Positions 1 to 12,925 of a DNA stretch of 64,000 nucleotides are shown piece by piece (the stretch's first letter is position 1; the number at the start of each line of letters is the position of its first letter). The notes under the pieces were generated by a model, which did not search any database, was not told where the DNA came from, and saw nothing but the letters and a program-made list of their open reading frames with translations. The stretch covers positions 114,936 through 178,935 of the forward strand of contig JBBHKE010001223.1 in NCBI GenBank assembly GCA_037447655.1, read 5' to 3'. This DNA comes from Zygnema cylindricum. Its lineage: Eukaryota > Streptophyta > Zygnematophyceae > Zygnematales > Zygnemataceae. A program made the position numbers and the translations under genes.

Positions 1-1
1 G

Positions 2-3000
2 CGGAAGCTCAACTCTTACCGCAAGCTTCCTACCGATTCTATTCAGACGTATGTTCAACATCTGAAATCTCTGGCTGGACAGCTCAAGAGCATTAATGCC
101 AAGATTTCCGACGATGATCTTATCTCCGCAATCCTTGGCGGTCTGCCGGACACTTATTCGTCCCTTATATCCTCTCTTGACAATTCTCCAACTGCATTAA
201 CTATTCCTACTTTAACGGCACGCTTGGTCCATGAGGAAATGAAACAGTCTTTTCAACACACGCCTGTCATTGCGTTGGCAGCAATTTCCACCAATCCGAG
301 GCCACCGAAGTCCTCTTCCACCACATGTCGCTATTGTCGGGCGACAGACCATGTTATTGACTTCTGTCCGGTCCTCAAAAGAAAAAATGATCGTCAAGGA
401 GGACCAGGCCGTACAGGTGGGCGAGGTTATGCCGGAGGTCGTGGAACATTTCAAGGCCAAGCCTCCTCCGCTGAGGCCACTATTCCGGCAGGTCAATTTC
501 CTCCAACAAACTATTTTGTCCAGCCGTACCATTACTCCAATGCGCATCCATTGGATTATTCCACTCCTAATCTTCCCGTATACGTCCAAACACCTCCACC
601 GGCTGATGTCAACACTTCGCCTCCACTGACGCAATCTGATTTTGGATTTGCGTTGACGTCAGTTTCAAATTCTGTCACGTCTGTTGTCACGTCTGTTCCA
701 TCACAGACCGTACCTGACGACACCTGGATTATTGATTCTGGTGCTTCCCACCATTTATCTTCGCGCTCTGATTGGTTCGTCTCCATCGCACCACTAAATC
801 CTCCTATGCCAATCCTTCTTGGCAATAATGCTGCCCTTACAGCCACGCACATTGGCCAAACGGAAACCCTTGGCAAACCTCCAAACCCAGGCAGCATTAA
901 ACTCTCCAACGTTCTCTTTGTTCCTGCCTTACGAAAGAATCTTTTCTCGGTCGGCGCAGCCTTACACCAAGGGACCACGGCTGTATTCTCCACTGAACAC
1001 GTCACCTTTTTAAATCAAACCAAAATCAACGTTGGATCGGGAATAAAGCTTGGAGACATCTACATCCTTTCCTCATTTTCTCCCGTTGGATCTGCCAACG
1101 TTGCCACCTCTTCCCCGCATATTACCCTCTCCAAATGGCACCTTCGTTATGGTCATCTCGCAGGTCCTAGTCTTCATCAGTTATCCAAGGGTCTTGTCAC
1201 GGGTTTGGACTCCCTTGTGAACCGTAAAATTCCTTTTTGCACTGGATGCATCGAAGGAAAATTTTCACGACCGTCCTTTCCTTCAAGCACCACTAACTCT
1301 AACGGTCCCCTTTCCTTAATTCATTCTGACTTATGTGGACCAATGTCCAACCCGAGTCATAATGGAGCATTATATTTTGTCACTTTTATAGATGACGCCA
1401 CTCGTTACAGTCATCTTTACCTTATACGTCGCAAATCCGACACTTTCGCAATATTTCAACAGTTTAAATCTAAGGTGGAGAATCAACTCAACTGCCGCAT
1501 AAAAATCCTCCGAACTGACAACGGAAGGGAATTCTCCTCAACAGAATTTGTGTCCTTTCTCTCGCTCCACGGCATAGTCCATCAAACCACGACAGCTTAT
1601 ACTCAACAGAACGGCGTCTCCGAACGTTATAACCGAACTGTGGTTAACATGGGACGGTCCATGCTACATTTTGCCCTTCTCTCTCCTATGTTCTGGGGAG
1701 AAGCAGTATCAACAGCGAACTACCTCCGAAATTTATGCCCCACCCAAGCTCTTCCAAACCTCACTCCTCACGAGGCTTGGACAGGTCAAAAACCGGACGT
1801 ATCTCATCTACGAATATTTGGCAGTATAGCTTGGGCGAAAGACCTTACTCCACAGCACAAGTGGAGCAGTCGTGCCAAATCTGGATATTTGGTCGGCTAT
1901 GCAACCGAATCCAAAGCCTACCGAATTTGGCTCCACACCGAACGGCGCGTCATCTTGAGCCGTGACGTCACGTTTGATGAAAAACCACTGGTCCTTAAAC
2001 TAATTTCCTCTTACCCTCCTCCTCCTTCTTCGTCATCTCCTCTCATCTCCCCTTCTCCAACCTCAGCCTCTTCCCTCCTTTCCCCTATCCTGCCTCCCCA
2101 ACCTCCTCCTTTACCCTCCCTTCCCTAGCTCAACCGCACTACCTCTGCACCATCCCCTTCTGGTGCATCCCCCTTCTCTGGTCCACTTCCTCTTGTCAGA
2201 ACAGTCTCTGACCCTTACTCCCTCTCTCAAATCTCCTCATTTGCCTCTCCCTGTGTCATTCCGTCTAACCCATCCCCAATCCAGCCAACTCCCATCCATC
2301 GAAGTGCTCGCATCGAAGCACGGGCAGCTACCACTTCCCATGGAGTTGCCCACATTGCCACCTCCGATGTTCCCTTATCCTTCTCTGCCGCCATGGCTGG
2401 TCTCAATGCCGCCATGGCTGGTCCCAATGCCGCAGCCTGGAAAGCCGCTACCGATGCAGAATTCGCCTCCCTGCAGCAAAACGGCACCTGGAAACTCACT
2501 CCTCTTCCCCGAGGCCGCAAAGTTATTGGATCCAAATGGGTATTTCGGATTAAGACAAAGGCGAACGGCTCCCTTGATCGATTTAAGGCTCGCTTTGTGG
2601 CGAAGGGATTTCTCCAAAAAGAGGGGCTAGACTTTACAGAGACATATGCCCCCGTCGCCAAGTTTGCCTCCATACGCATTCTTCTCTCCATTGCCGCTTC
2701 CCAAGACTGGCACGTCCATCAGATGGATGTGCAAACAGCCTTCCTCTATGGCGCCCTCAAAGAAGAAATCTTCATTCGCCAACCTGAAGGCTACATTTCT
2801 CCCGGGACAGAACATCTCGTCTGCCGCCTGCTTAAATCCTTATACGGCCTCAAACAGGCTCCCCGTGTTTGGAGCCAGCACCTCGAAGCAGTTCTCCTCG
2901 GTGAGGGCTTCTTCAAGTTGGCCGCTGATTTTAGCATTTTCATCAAAGGTAAGGACGATACTCTAATCATCATCATCATCTATGTAGATGATCTTCTCCT

Positions 3001-3937
3001 TTCCTGTCCTTCCCTCACTCAAATTCTCCTAGTCAAACACATGCTCCATTCTCACTTTTCAATGACGGATCTAGGAGAATTAGAGTATTGTCTTGGAATC
3101 CTTGTCACTCGTGATCGGCCAACAAAAACCCTCTTCCTCTCTCAAGAAAAATACATCTCAGAAATTTTGGAGAGATTTTCTATGACTAATTGTACCTCTG
3201 TTGCTACCCCTTTAGATGCCAACTCTAAACTAGTTAGCAACTCCGGTGGGCCTGTCCACGGAGACATGCATGATTTATATCGGTCTATGGTAGGCAGTCT
3301 CATGTATGCAATGACCGGTACTCGGCCAGACATTGCATTTGCTGTCGGTCAACTCAGTCAGTTCGTATCTAATCCATCTCCGGAGCACCTCCTCGCTGCA
3401 AAGCGAGTCCTCCGCTATCTCAAGGGCACAAAAACGCTTCGCCTCACCTTCTCTGGCGGCTCTTCTCCCACTCTTGTTGGCCATTGTGATGCGGACTGGG
3501 GGGGAGATTTAGACACCCGCCGTTCCACTTCTGGCATCTGCTTCGCTCTCGGAGGAGCTCTAATTTCTTGGGCATCCAAGAAACAGCCAACAGTTGCTTT
3601 ATCATCCACTGAGGCGGAATATATGGCAGCGACACACGCTGCCAAGGAAGCCATATGGCTTCGATCCCTTCTTACAAACCTTCAGTTTCCTCCATCCTCT
3701 CCAACTACAATCTTTTGTGACTCTCAAGGAGCCCTCGCTCTTATGAGTAATCCAGTACATCATCGAAGGACCAAACATATTGACATTCAGTACCATTTCA
3801 CCCGAGAGACCATTGCGGCTGGCACACTCACCTTCCAATTCTGCCAGACTCCCCTCCAATTGGCAGATTTCCTTACCAAGGGCCTCCATCGACCTCAGTT
3901 TGACCTTCACGGGAATTCAGCCGGCCTTAACTTCTAG
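2..3937 (+). pseudogene. copia Gag-Pol polyprotein, one in-frame TAG, 5' partial
   Basis: One reading frame runs from position 2 to the TAG at 3935-3937 with a single internal stop, TAG at 2126-2128, in the linker between integrase and RT. The Gag (UBN2-like) segment occupies the first ~75 codons. A CCHC knuckle (CRYCRATDHVIDFC) is at ~328-370, the aspartic protease WIIDSGASHH at ~725, the GAG-pre-integrase HHCC region (WHLRYGHL...CTGCIEGK) at ~1138-1260, and the integrase core with D (IHSDLCG), D (RTDNG) and E (NGVSERYNR) at ~1320-1650. RT has YVDD at ~2980, and RNase H shows HCDADWG, SSTEAEYMA and FCDSQGALAL. All catalytic motifs are intact, so this copy is recent. It is called a pseudogene because of the one stop; read-through is possible but unsupported. 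Confidence 0.9.
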
Positions 3938-3950
3938 CAAAGAGGGTGAA

Positions 3951-4400
3951 TGTTAAAATATCAGGCTTTGATAGAAGTATCCTGTATTCAGACATCTAGT
4001 AGCACTTTAGAATACCGGAATCTAGAATTCTAGGATCTAGGGTTTGTTAGAAGTGTAGTCTTTGATAGAAGTTAATGTTTCTGTTCAATAGCGAAATTCT
4101 GAATTCTGTCATCTAGAATTTCGCTATTCAGAATTCTGCAGTCTGTGCAGTTTGTCCTAGTATCTAGGATTTGAGTATTTCGGTCTTTCTCTGTTTTGCA
4201 ATCAATGTACTTTCACGTAATTAGATTCTGGTCAAGATCAGGTTATAAATCTTGACCCTGGCTCTTGACCGAAAGGTCAAGTGCCCCTTCAAAATAGGAA
4301 AGTACGTTTCAGTCCTTGAGAGGGTACTCTCAAGATATTTTCTCTATTTAGCTTGTCTTTTTCTTATGTTTTGTATCAGTTTTGAAATCATTAATCAAAA
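3951..4400 (+). repeat. probable 3' LTR of first copia element (end uncertain)
   Basis: Begins TGTTAAAATATC directly after the purine-rich tract behind pol, as in copia LTRs. It holds short repeated phrases (tctagaattct, ctaggatctag, tttgatagaagt) and a TATA-like box near 4243. The end is unknown because no partner LTR is in view. Confidence 0.55.
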
Positions 4401-4511
4401 CAGAGCATTCTGTCTGTTCCCATTCTTTCCACTCTATTTGCTACTATGGCTTCACCTTTCACATTTTGTGGCTCTAACTTTTGTGTGTGTTCTCTTTTGT
4501 GCTTTTTGTTT

Positions 4512-5885
4512 TAGAGGAAATTTGTGTAGATTTCTTTTAAGACTGGAGATGAAGATTGAAGATGAAGATTGAAGATTGAAGATGAAGACGAAGACTGAAG
4601 ACGAATACCGAAGACGAAGTAGAAGACAAAGACGAAAAAGAAGACGAAGGCGTCAACGAAGACAAAAACGAAGACTGATTGTTTGGTTATTTGTGTGTTT
4701 TTTCTCTTGTGTTATTTTTTGTGTGGTTTGCTGTTTGTGGGTTCTAACTTTATTGTTTTGCCCTTTGTGTTTGTTGTCCTTTGTGTGGTTTGTATGTTTT
4801 GTCTATTGTATATGATGTCTCTGGTGTGTATTGTCTTTGGTTTGTGGTTTTTTGTTTGGTCTTTTGTGTGTGTTGTATTTTATGTGGTCCGTCTTTTGTG
4901 TTTTGTCTTTTGTGTGTTCATTTTTTTTTGTTTCGGTTTGTTTTGAGTTGTGTGTGTTTTATCTTTGTGTGTTTTTTCTTTTTTGTGTTTTGTTTTGGAG
5001 GAAATTTATTGCAGATTTTTTTTAAGACTGAAGACGAAGATTGAAGACGAAGACGAAGAAGAAGATGAAGACGATGACGAAGACGAAAAAGAAGACGAAG
5101 ACGAAGACGAAGACTGATTGTGTGGTTATTTGTGGGTTGTATTTTGTGTGTTTTTTCTCTTTTGTGTTATCTTTTGTGTGGTTTGCTGTTTGTGGGTTCT
5201 AACTTTATTGTTTTGCCATTTGTTTTTGTTGTCCTTTGTGTGGTTTGTATGTTTTTTCTATTGTGTATGCTGTCTTTGGTGTGTTTCGTCTTTTGTATGT
5301 TGTCTTTGGTGTGTGGTTTTTTGTGTGGTCTTTTGTGTGTGTTGTATTTTGTGTTGTCTTTTGTGTTTTGTCTTTTGTGTGGTTTGTTCTTTGTGTAGTT
5401 TCTCTTTTGTTTGTTCAGTTTTTTGTGTTTCGTCTTGTGTTGTGTTTTGTGTGTTTTATCTTTGTGGTTTGTCTTTAGTGGGTTCTAACTTTTGTTTGTT
5501 TTGTCTTTTGTGTGTGTTTTGGAGGAAATTTTGTGCAATTTTTTTTAAGACTGAAGACGAAGATTGAAAACGAAGACGAATACTGAAGACGACGACGAAG
5601 AAAAAGATGAAGACGAAGATGACGATGAAGACGAAGATGAGTTCTGATCATAATGGTTATTTATGTGGGTTGTCTTTTGTGTGTTTTTTTTCTTTTGTCG
5701 TCTCTTTTGTGTGGTTTGCTGCTTGTGGGTTCTAACTTTTTTGTTTTGCCCTTTGTGTTTGTTGTCCTTTGTGTGGTTTGTATGTTTTGTCTTTTGTGTG
5801 TTGTTTTGGTGTGTGGTTTTTTGTGTGCAATCTTTTGTGTTTTGTCTTTTGTGTGGTTTGTGTTTGTTTTGAAAGCTTTTCCTCA
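4512..5885. repeat. ~500 bp tandem repeat, alternating GAAGAC-rich and TTTTGTGTG-rich blocks
   Basis: Three head-to-tail units start with similar GGAAATT-containing boxes near 4512, 5001 and 5521 (the last is shortened). Each unit has a purine block built from GAAGAC/GAAGAT words (about 60-150 bp), then a 300-400 bp block of G+T on the plus strand (TTTTGTGTG, GGGTTCTAACTTT). The long hydrophobic reading frames here arise from the base skew and are not genes. Confidence 0.85.
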
Positions 5886-7857
5886 ATAGATCAGTCTGTG
5901 AGGGGAGGATTAGGACTTAGAATAATTTTGGTCTAACCTTTAATAGTGTTACATTTACCTTTAATAGTGTTACAGTAGCAGAAAGACAATAGAGTGTATT
6001 GTACTTCTTCAGGGACACGCGTCGGCATTTGAGGACTGGACAAATATTTTGTAAGGGCGTCGACACTCACTTACACGTGTCAACCATCGAACGAGCTGAT
6101 TCGCAGAATCGTACGGAGGGAGTCGGAAGCAAACATCTGGAAATTTTTGTGTGCGGGAGCAAGAATGTATCGTTGATACGAATCGAGTCGACGGACGCCA
6201 TTCGAGCGGGGACCACAAGTGCTGAAGCACACTGTGCGTACTCAGGTGTTCCGTACTTCAGGATCACAGTTGGCTAGAATTTTATAACCGATGCTGACTA
6301 AGCGACAACAACATTATTTGTACGGTTTATATTTTTTAAATACCTGAAAAGCATTTGTTTGTAGTCTAGCGCATTATGAAATTGTGTTTTACTGTTTAGA
6401 TTACGGCAAGTAGCAATTAGGGTTTTGGAAGTACTATGAGTACACTAACGTACGGTTTAGGTGCTTTGTCATATCGTAGTACAGTACTACAGTTCCAGGT
6501 GTTAGCATCTGATTTTATGGTTAGCAGTAGACACGGTACTTTGTCATATCGTAGTACAGTACTACAGTTTGAGGTGTTAGCATCTGATTTGATGATGGTT
6601 AGCAATAGACGTCACTCAGTGTATAAAGTTTAGGACTTAGAGAATTTTTGATATCCTATTTTGGAACTATGGTAATCTAAGGGCATTTTTTGGGAAACTT
6701 GCAAAGATTCTAAATCTTATGGTTTACTGGATCAATTTGGCTGAGATTGTGGGAACAAATTATGATTGTCACTAAAAAGTATTGATGACCAACAAAGGTT
6801 AAAGACCAAAATCCTAAAGGACTAAATACACAACAAAAATGCGTTAAAGGCCTAAAGAGAAAGAAAAAAAGCCTAAAAGGAAAGAAAGTAAGCAAGTACA
6901 ACAAAACCAAACTATTTAAACACTACAAAGTAACCTAGACGCTAAAGCCTCAAACTACGCCCAACTAAAGATCAGAACCAGGTGATGTGCCTTTGAAGCT
7001 AATAGTTGTCCACACATGCTAGATTTTGCACACACAATGCAATTTGATTATTCTACACTTTGGTGTAGTCTGATAAGAATGTTAGTTATCCTTTAACAAT
7101 TTTTTGTTTTAATATACTCGGGTGTTTCCACGGCCTTCATATGCCAAAGAGTAGCAGACACGTGGCGGTCTACGCCTAAATTGTGGTAGATCGGCGGTAC
7201 TTGATGATCCCCGATTTCTTGAGAGCCTCCGTGTCGCTAGTCCACATCGACTGTACGCGACGAGGTTAGCGCACGTCACCGAATCGGGAGCGTTTGTTTT
7301 GCGATCATTCCAAACGGACACGAGTCACGAGAGGTGCTATTCCGCGAAAATCTATAAAGATAGAGCGTCACTAATTGCATCGTCGTTATACATAACACCA
7401 CAGAAAATGAGGCGCCACGCAAACCGCTCGATTATTTGAATTCAAGGCGCTAATATAACCAACATAATTTACGAACCACAATGACGTAGCAAAACCGTGT
7501 CACATACGGAATAAAATGTCGGTGCTAAGTTTAAAAATAGTTACATTGTCTTTTGCGAGTTATTTTATAGCGTGGACGCCACCGGATTATTCATTAGGTA
7601 CAATACTGGTTATTCTCCGTATTATAGTACGGTACTATCACTATCATCACTTTTTGATCGGTCGATTTATATTTTATCCCTTAATATTGCAATAACGTAA
7701 TTTAGAATTGCACGTGTCGTACACGAGAAGGTTTGCGAATGTCATCAAATCGGGAGGGTTTGTTTTCCAATCGTTCCATACAAAAACTTGGCGTTATCCG
7801 CGAGATTCGGAAAAGATCTGGCAACGGTAGGTTTTGGCACTTCAATGTTTGTCTTAT
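5886..7857. other. gene-free stretch with small repeats
   Basis: No convincing coding region. It contains a ~72 bp direct duplication at 6467-6610 and a sequence (7255-7345) repeated in diverged form at 7726-7800 around the phrase AATCGGGAG.GTTTGTTTT. GTAC-rich phrases are frequent. Otherwise I see nothing recognisable. Confidence 0.6.
6467..6610. repeat. two-copy ~72 bp direct repeat with near-palindromic core
   Basis: The phrase TTTGTCATATCGTAGTACAG and what follows (GTGTTAGCATCTGATTT) occurs at ~6467 and again at ~6540, with few changes. The core GTAGTACAGTACTAC is a near-palindrome. Confidence 0.8.
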
Positions 7858-8324
7858 TGAATGTGATGCCATAAAAGGCTAAAAAGATTAAAGTGTCGAA
7901 AGTATCTAGAAAAGCCAAAACAAGAAAGACACTAAGATAAATAAGACATGGAAGAAAAGTAACGACAAACAAGGAACAAGTGAGAGGTTTGTCGTTCAAG
8001 TGTCTTTGATTTCGATTAATATTCACGATGACAAAAGAGAGTCTTATAGTAAGACGAGGTAAGGAGTAGCCGCAAAAAGGCTCTAAAAGGTACATCTAGC
8101 CTAGAGCGTAACTTAGGAAGGTATATCTAGTTATGGTAAAAGGAATCTAAGACTAAAGAGATTCCTACGCAAGAATCATCAATTCTAATAAAGGTATGTA
8201 CATTCCACTAAATAAAGTACAGAATGCTAAACCGAAGTACAAGACTTATAGCGTAGCAAATAGAACTCTAAAAATAGTGTAGGAAACAACAAGTAGTGTA
8301 GAATGCTTTAATTGTATTTCAACA
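7858..8324 (-). repeat. 3' LTR of second copia element
   Basis: About 467 bp, plus-strand ends TG...CA. It aligns throughout with 12926-13391; the right half (8155-8324) is nearly identical to 13210-13391. Confidence 0.9.
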
Positions 8325-10089
8325 CCCCCCCTTGATTAAAGCATGGTTAGTCACGAAGACCGGCATAGTAAATGTGATGATGAAATAAAGGACGAGGGAG
8401 AGGTTTGGTGAGAAAATCGGCAACTTGAGAGCCGGATGCACAATGAGAGAAGGAAACGGTACCATCAAGAATTTTATCACGCGTAAAATGAAATTGTATA
8501 TCAATATGTTTGGTGCGTGTATGATGGATAGGATTTTTCATAAGAGCCAATGCCCCTTGAGAGTCACAAAAAATGGGAGTGGGAGAAGATGGAGGAAAAG
8601 AGAGATCGGAAAGAAGGCGTCGGAACCAAATAGCCGATTTCGTGGCGGTAGTGCCGGCCATATATTCCGCCTCCGTTGAGGAAAGAGCAACAGTTTTTTG
8701 TTTGCGGGATGACCAAGAGACAAGACCACCACCGAGAGAAAAACATACACCGGAAATGGAACGACGATCGTCGAGTTGATTTCCCCAATCCGCATCGCAG
8801 AATCCAATAATCGAAGTGTCCGGAGTAAAAGAAGGGGAGGAGTGCGAGGGAGGAGAAGTATGGGAAAAAGTGAGGTGAAGATGTTTCGTTCCTTGGAGGT
8901 ATCGAAGGACACGCTTGGCGGCTTGGAGATGAGTTTGAGTGGCACAATGCGAAAATTGAGACAAAAGACAAACGGCAATACATATATCCGGCCGTGTACC
9001 AAGCATAGCATACATTAATTTTCCAACAATCGACCGATATAGTGAGTTTATATCTCCTTGGGCATTCCCATCGGAGGACTCTTTTGTGAGAGTGGTATTC
9101 GGATCAATAGGGGTAGGCACCGAATTGCAATCGGACATTGCAAAATGCTCAAGAAGATCAAGAATGTAGTGCTCTTGACTCATTTGCAAAATGCGTGCAG
9201 ACCTTTGACGTAAAATAGTGATGCCTAAACAATAGTCAAGGTCGCCTAAATCCGTCATAGGCCAATAGGATGAGAGAATGTTTATTACTTGAGTAATAGA
9301 GGATTTACTAGGACCTGCGAGAATTAAATCATCTACGTAAATAATAATGATGATTAACTCGTCTCCTGTACCTCTAATATAAATCCAAGGATCAGCACTG
9401 ATTTCTTTAAAACCTTCTTTAATGAATGCTACGACAAGGGTTTGATGCCAAACTCTAGGTGCTTGTTTAAGACCATAAATAGACTTGCGTAAATGATAGA
9501 CAAGAGTTTCTGTACCAGGGACAGCGTAGCCAGGTGGTTGTTCCATAAAAATATCTTATGCAAGACTGCCATGAAGAAAAGCAGTTTTGAAGTCGAGTTG
9601 CTGTAATTCCCAATCATGAAGAGCTCCAAGGGACAAAATAGTACGGATGGAGTCAAACTTTGCGACAGGGGCAAAAGTTCCGTTGTAGTCAACGCCCTCT
9701 GTCTATAAGTACCATTTGGCGACGAGCCGTGCCTTGTAACGATCGATACTACCATCCGCCAGTTGTTTAATTTTGAAGACCCATTTTGAACCAATCGCAC
9801 GACGATTTGGTGGAAGAGTACAAAGCGTCCAGGTATTGTTTGTCATTAATGCCTGTGTAGCCGCAAGTCGCCACATGTCAGCATCAGGTCGTTTCAACGC
9901 GGCATTTAATGTAGGAGGATCTTTGACGTCGGCAAGGTTAGCGTGAGCAAGATTTTCGCGAATCTTCCACGTTGGTTGTGAGAGGCGCGTACTTTGACCT
10001 ACGGCAAGTTGTTCAGCAGGTGGCGTAAGTGGCGTAGTAATGACTGAATTTCGAGCAACACTTGCCGACGAAGTGATCTCCAAAGGACA

Positions 10090-10310
10090 TGAAAATAAAT
10101 TTGTCGATGGAAGGACCGTCGCGACATCAGCGATAGGTCGTACAGTAATAAAATTTGTCGCGTCCGGAACCATCGCTTCACCAACAACAGGTCTTACGGC
10201 GGTAAAATTTGTCCCATCCAGGACCGTCGCATCACCAGCGACAGGTCGTACGGTAGTAGGAGAATTTTTCGCGTCCAAGTGTGTCACGTCATCAGCGACA
10301 GATCGTACAA
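10090..10310 (-). repeat. ~60 bp minisatellite inside the pol linker
   Basis: Four diverged units encode variants of TVRPVAGDATVLDGTNF between integrase and RT. On the plus strand they show as repeats of GCGACAGGTCGTACGG with KFV/AKF-coding spacers. In-frame expansion of the linker, specific to this copy as far as the window shows. Confidence 0.75.
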
Positions 10311-12911
10311 AACCAAAAATCGTGGAGCGCAAGTGGGAAAATTCATCGTCGGAATTGGAGGAAGAGATAAAATCTGTAAAAAGAGTAAGATTTGTGGAAA
10401 TAGGAGAAATGTGAGGGTGTAAAGGGGGCGTGGATTGCGATGGGGTTAAAGGGGGTGTGAGCAAGGTGGTAATAGAATTAGTTGTGATAGTTTCATAAGG
10501 AGGGAATAAACTGGGTAGAGGAGTGATGGGGAAATTGGGTACAAGTGTACGAATAAGAGGAGTTTCATGAAAAATAACGTCGCGAGTGGTAATCACGCGG
10601 TGAGAAGTCTGACACCAAATACGATATGCTTTGGAATTCGGGGAGTATCCCACAAGAATTCCTCGCATAGCTCGAGGACATAATTTACCATTGGAAGGAG
10701 GAAGGATTTTGAAGTATGCTTCGCACCCAAAAATGCGAAAATGGGAGACATCGGGTTTAGTTCCATGCCATGCTTCAAAAGGAGTTTTGTTAGAGAGAGA
10801 AGAGGTAGGAGAGCGATTACGAATATAAGAGGAAGTTAGCAAGGCTTCCGCCCAAAAGTGGAAAGGTAAAGAGGCAAAATGGAGAAGAGAGCGAGACATG
10901 TCAATGAAAGTGCGATTGAGACGTTCGGCATCACCATTTTGTTGGGGAGAATGAGGAGAAGTTTTGTGATGAATAATACCATGTGTGAGTAAAAACTCGG
11001 AAAACTCATTGGAAACAAATTCTCCCCCATTATCCGTGCGAATTGTTTTGATGCGATACGACAAGTGATTTTTGACATGCGCCTTAAAATGTTGGAAATG
11101 GGTAAAAACCTCAGATTTATAACGCATAAATTAAACATGTGTAAAGCGAGAGAAATCATCAACAAAAGTAAGAAAATAAGATGCGCCACTAAGGCTTTGA
11201 ATGGGAATAGGACCGCATACATCACTATGAATGAGATCAAGGGGAGCCAAAGAGCGAGATGAAGAAGAAGGAAAAGGTAAGCGAGGCATTTTTCCAAGAA
11301 TACAACCATGACAAAAGTCAATCTTGTTTTCATTAAAAATATCGATGCCATTTACAAGCCCTTTTCCAAGAGAAGCTAGACTAGCACCATTAAGATGACC
11401 GTATCGAAGATGCCATGTCAAAAAAGAGGAAGAAGAAGGAGAATGAGCTACAAAAGTATGAGCAATATCATTAAAAAAATTTAAAAGATATAAGTTGCCC
11501 ATTCTAGTCCCACTACTAATGAGATCTTTTGAGGAGGAAAAAAATTGAACGTGGGATTCAGTGATGACACCAAAATTCCCATGGCGCAAAGCCGAACTAG
11601 CCGAAAAAAGATTCTTTTTGAGGTCAGGTACGAAATAAACTTTGTCCAATATGATTGGACGAGAGGCGTGCGAACCGGATTTAATATGCACATGTCCAAC
11701 GAGAGTGGAGGTTAGAATCATATTATTACCCAAATAAATGCGTAGGGGAATGGAAATGGGAACCAGATTAAGCATTATATCACGTTGACAACACATGTGA
11801 TGAGGAGCGCCTGAGTCAATAAGCCAATCAGAAGGATTACCTGATTGCGAAAAAGCTTGCCCGTAATCCACGGAGGGAAGTTGGGAAGGTATATTTGGGA
11901 CAGGTACAATTGCAAGTGACGCAGATCCAATGTTTTGGTTTGATTGGGGAATAATATCAAGTGAAACCGACGAGTTTGAAAGAGGATTGTAAAATTGAGG
12001 AGTCGTGTACCACGGTGGCGTTGGGCCGTACGATAAATTGAAGTCGAGCGCCGCGTCCGCCGCATGACCAGGTGGCGGCGGGTAGGCGTGGGGATACGAC
12101 AAGGACTTTGGATTTGGATTTGGCGTAGTAAGTCCCGTGGTCCCCCAGCCGTACGGTCTTTTTCGCGTTTTCTAGCCAATGCAGGACACGCGTCGATGAC
12201 GTGGTCACGCTCTTTGCAATATTTGCAAAAAAATTGAGATCCTGTAATCGGAGGTTTCTTGGGAGAAGAGACAAAAAACGCTGAACTATAATTAGAAACG
12301 ACAGGGTTGTTAAGATTTAAGGGCGTCTCTTCATGTAATAAGCGATTAGTGAGATCTTGCAAAGTGAGAATGGACGTATCAGTACTAACTGTACTTGCAA
12401 AAGAGTTAAATGTGAGAGGTAATCCAGCCAAAATAACACTTATGAGATCCTCATCAGTGATTGTGTAATTAATGCATTTAAGTCGTCTAGCCAATGATTC
12501 AACTATTTGAATAAATACAAGCATAGATTCGGATTTATCTTTTTGCGCGCTGTTAAACTGTCGACGTAGGGCCAATCGATGTGGCCAAGTGTCAGTTTTG
12601 TAGGCGCGACACAAAATCTGCCACGCCTCATGAGAAGTTGTCGCCTCGCGAATCCGATTTGCAATCTGGCCGTCCAAATAAAGGACAAGACGAGACAGCG
12701 CGGCATAATATTTTTCAACCCATGAAGCGACAACTGTCTGAACAGTAACAAAGGTGGCGTCATCGGCGGCAGGAAGGACAAGCAATGTGACAGTGCCATT
12801 AATGTGTCCCCAATTTTTTCAAAAGAAGATAAATGTTGGATTTCAAACTTCCAGTCATATAAATTTTCGCCGTGAAATTTCGGCACAGAGTTTGAGACAG
12901 ACGAAGGGCTA

Positions 12912-12922
12912 GGCCCATAACC
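12912..12922 (-). promoter_or_regulatory. primer binding site, initiator tRNA-Met internal type
   Basis: Element-sense GGTTATGGGCC, 3 nt from the 5' LTR. It is complementary to the anticodon stem-loop of eukaryotic initiator tRNA-Met (GGGCCCATAACC), the half-tRNA primer type known from Drosophila copia. In this element the AUG in the PBS is not in the Gag frame; the in-frame ATG is at 12938-12940 in the LTR. Confidence 0.8.
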
Positions 12923-12925
12923 TAT

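Larger units (their letters stand above)
1..4400 (+). mobile_element. Ty1/copia LTR retrotransposon, 5'-truncated by window edge
   Basis: The order of domains (Gag, CCHC knuckle, protease, integrase, reverse transcriptase, RNase H) is that of the Ty1/copia superfamily, with integrase before RT. The 5' LTR and first part of gag lie outside the window. After the pol stop at 3937 comes a purine-rich stretch (3938-3946, polypurine-tract-like) and then TGTTAAAATA at 3951, a plausible 3' LTR start. A TATA-like TTATAAAT lies at about 4243. The 3' limit of the LTR cannot be fixed because there is no second LTR copy to compare; the end given is approximate. Confidence 0.9.

Noticed and set aside
4683-5567. 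Hydrophobic C/V/F-rich frames that look like membrane proteins
   Set aside because: They follow the TTTTGTGTG repeat in more than one frame and change with each repeat unit.
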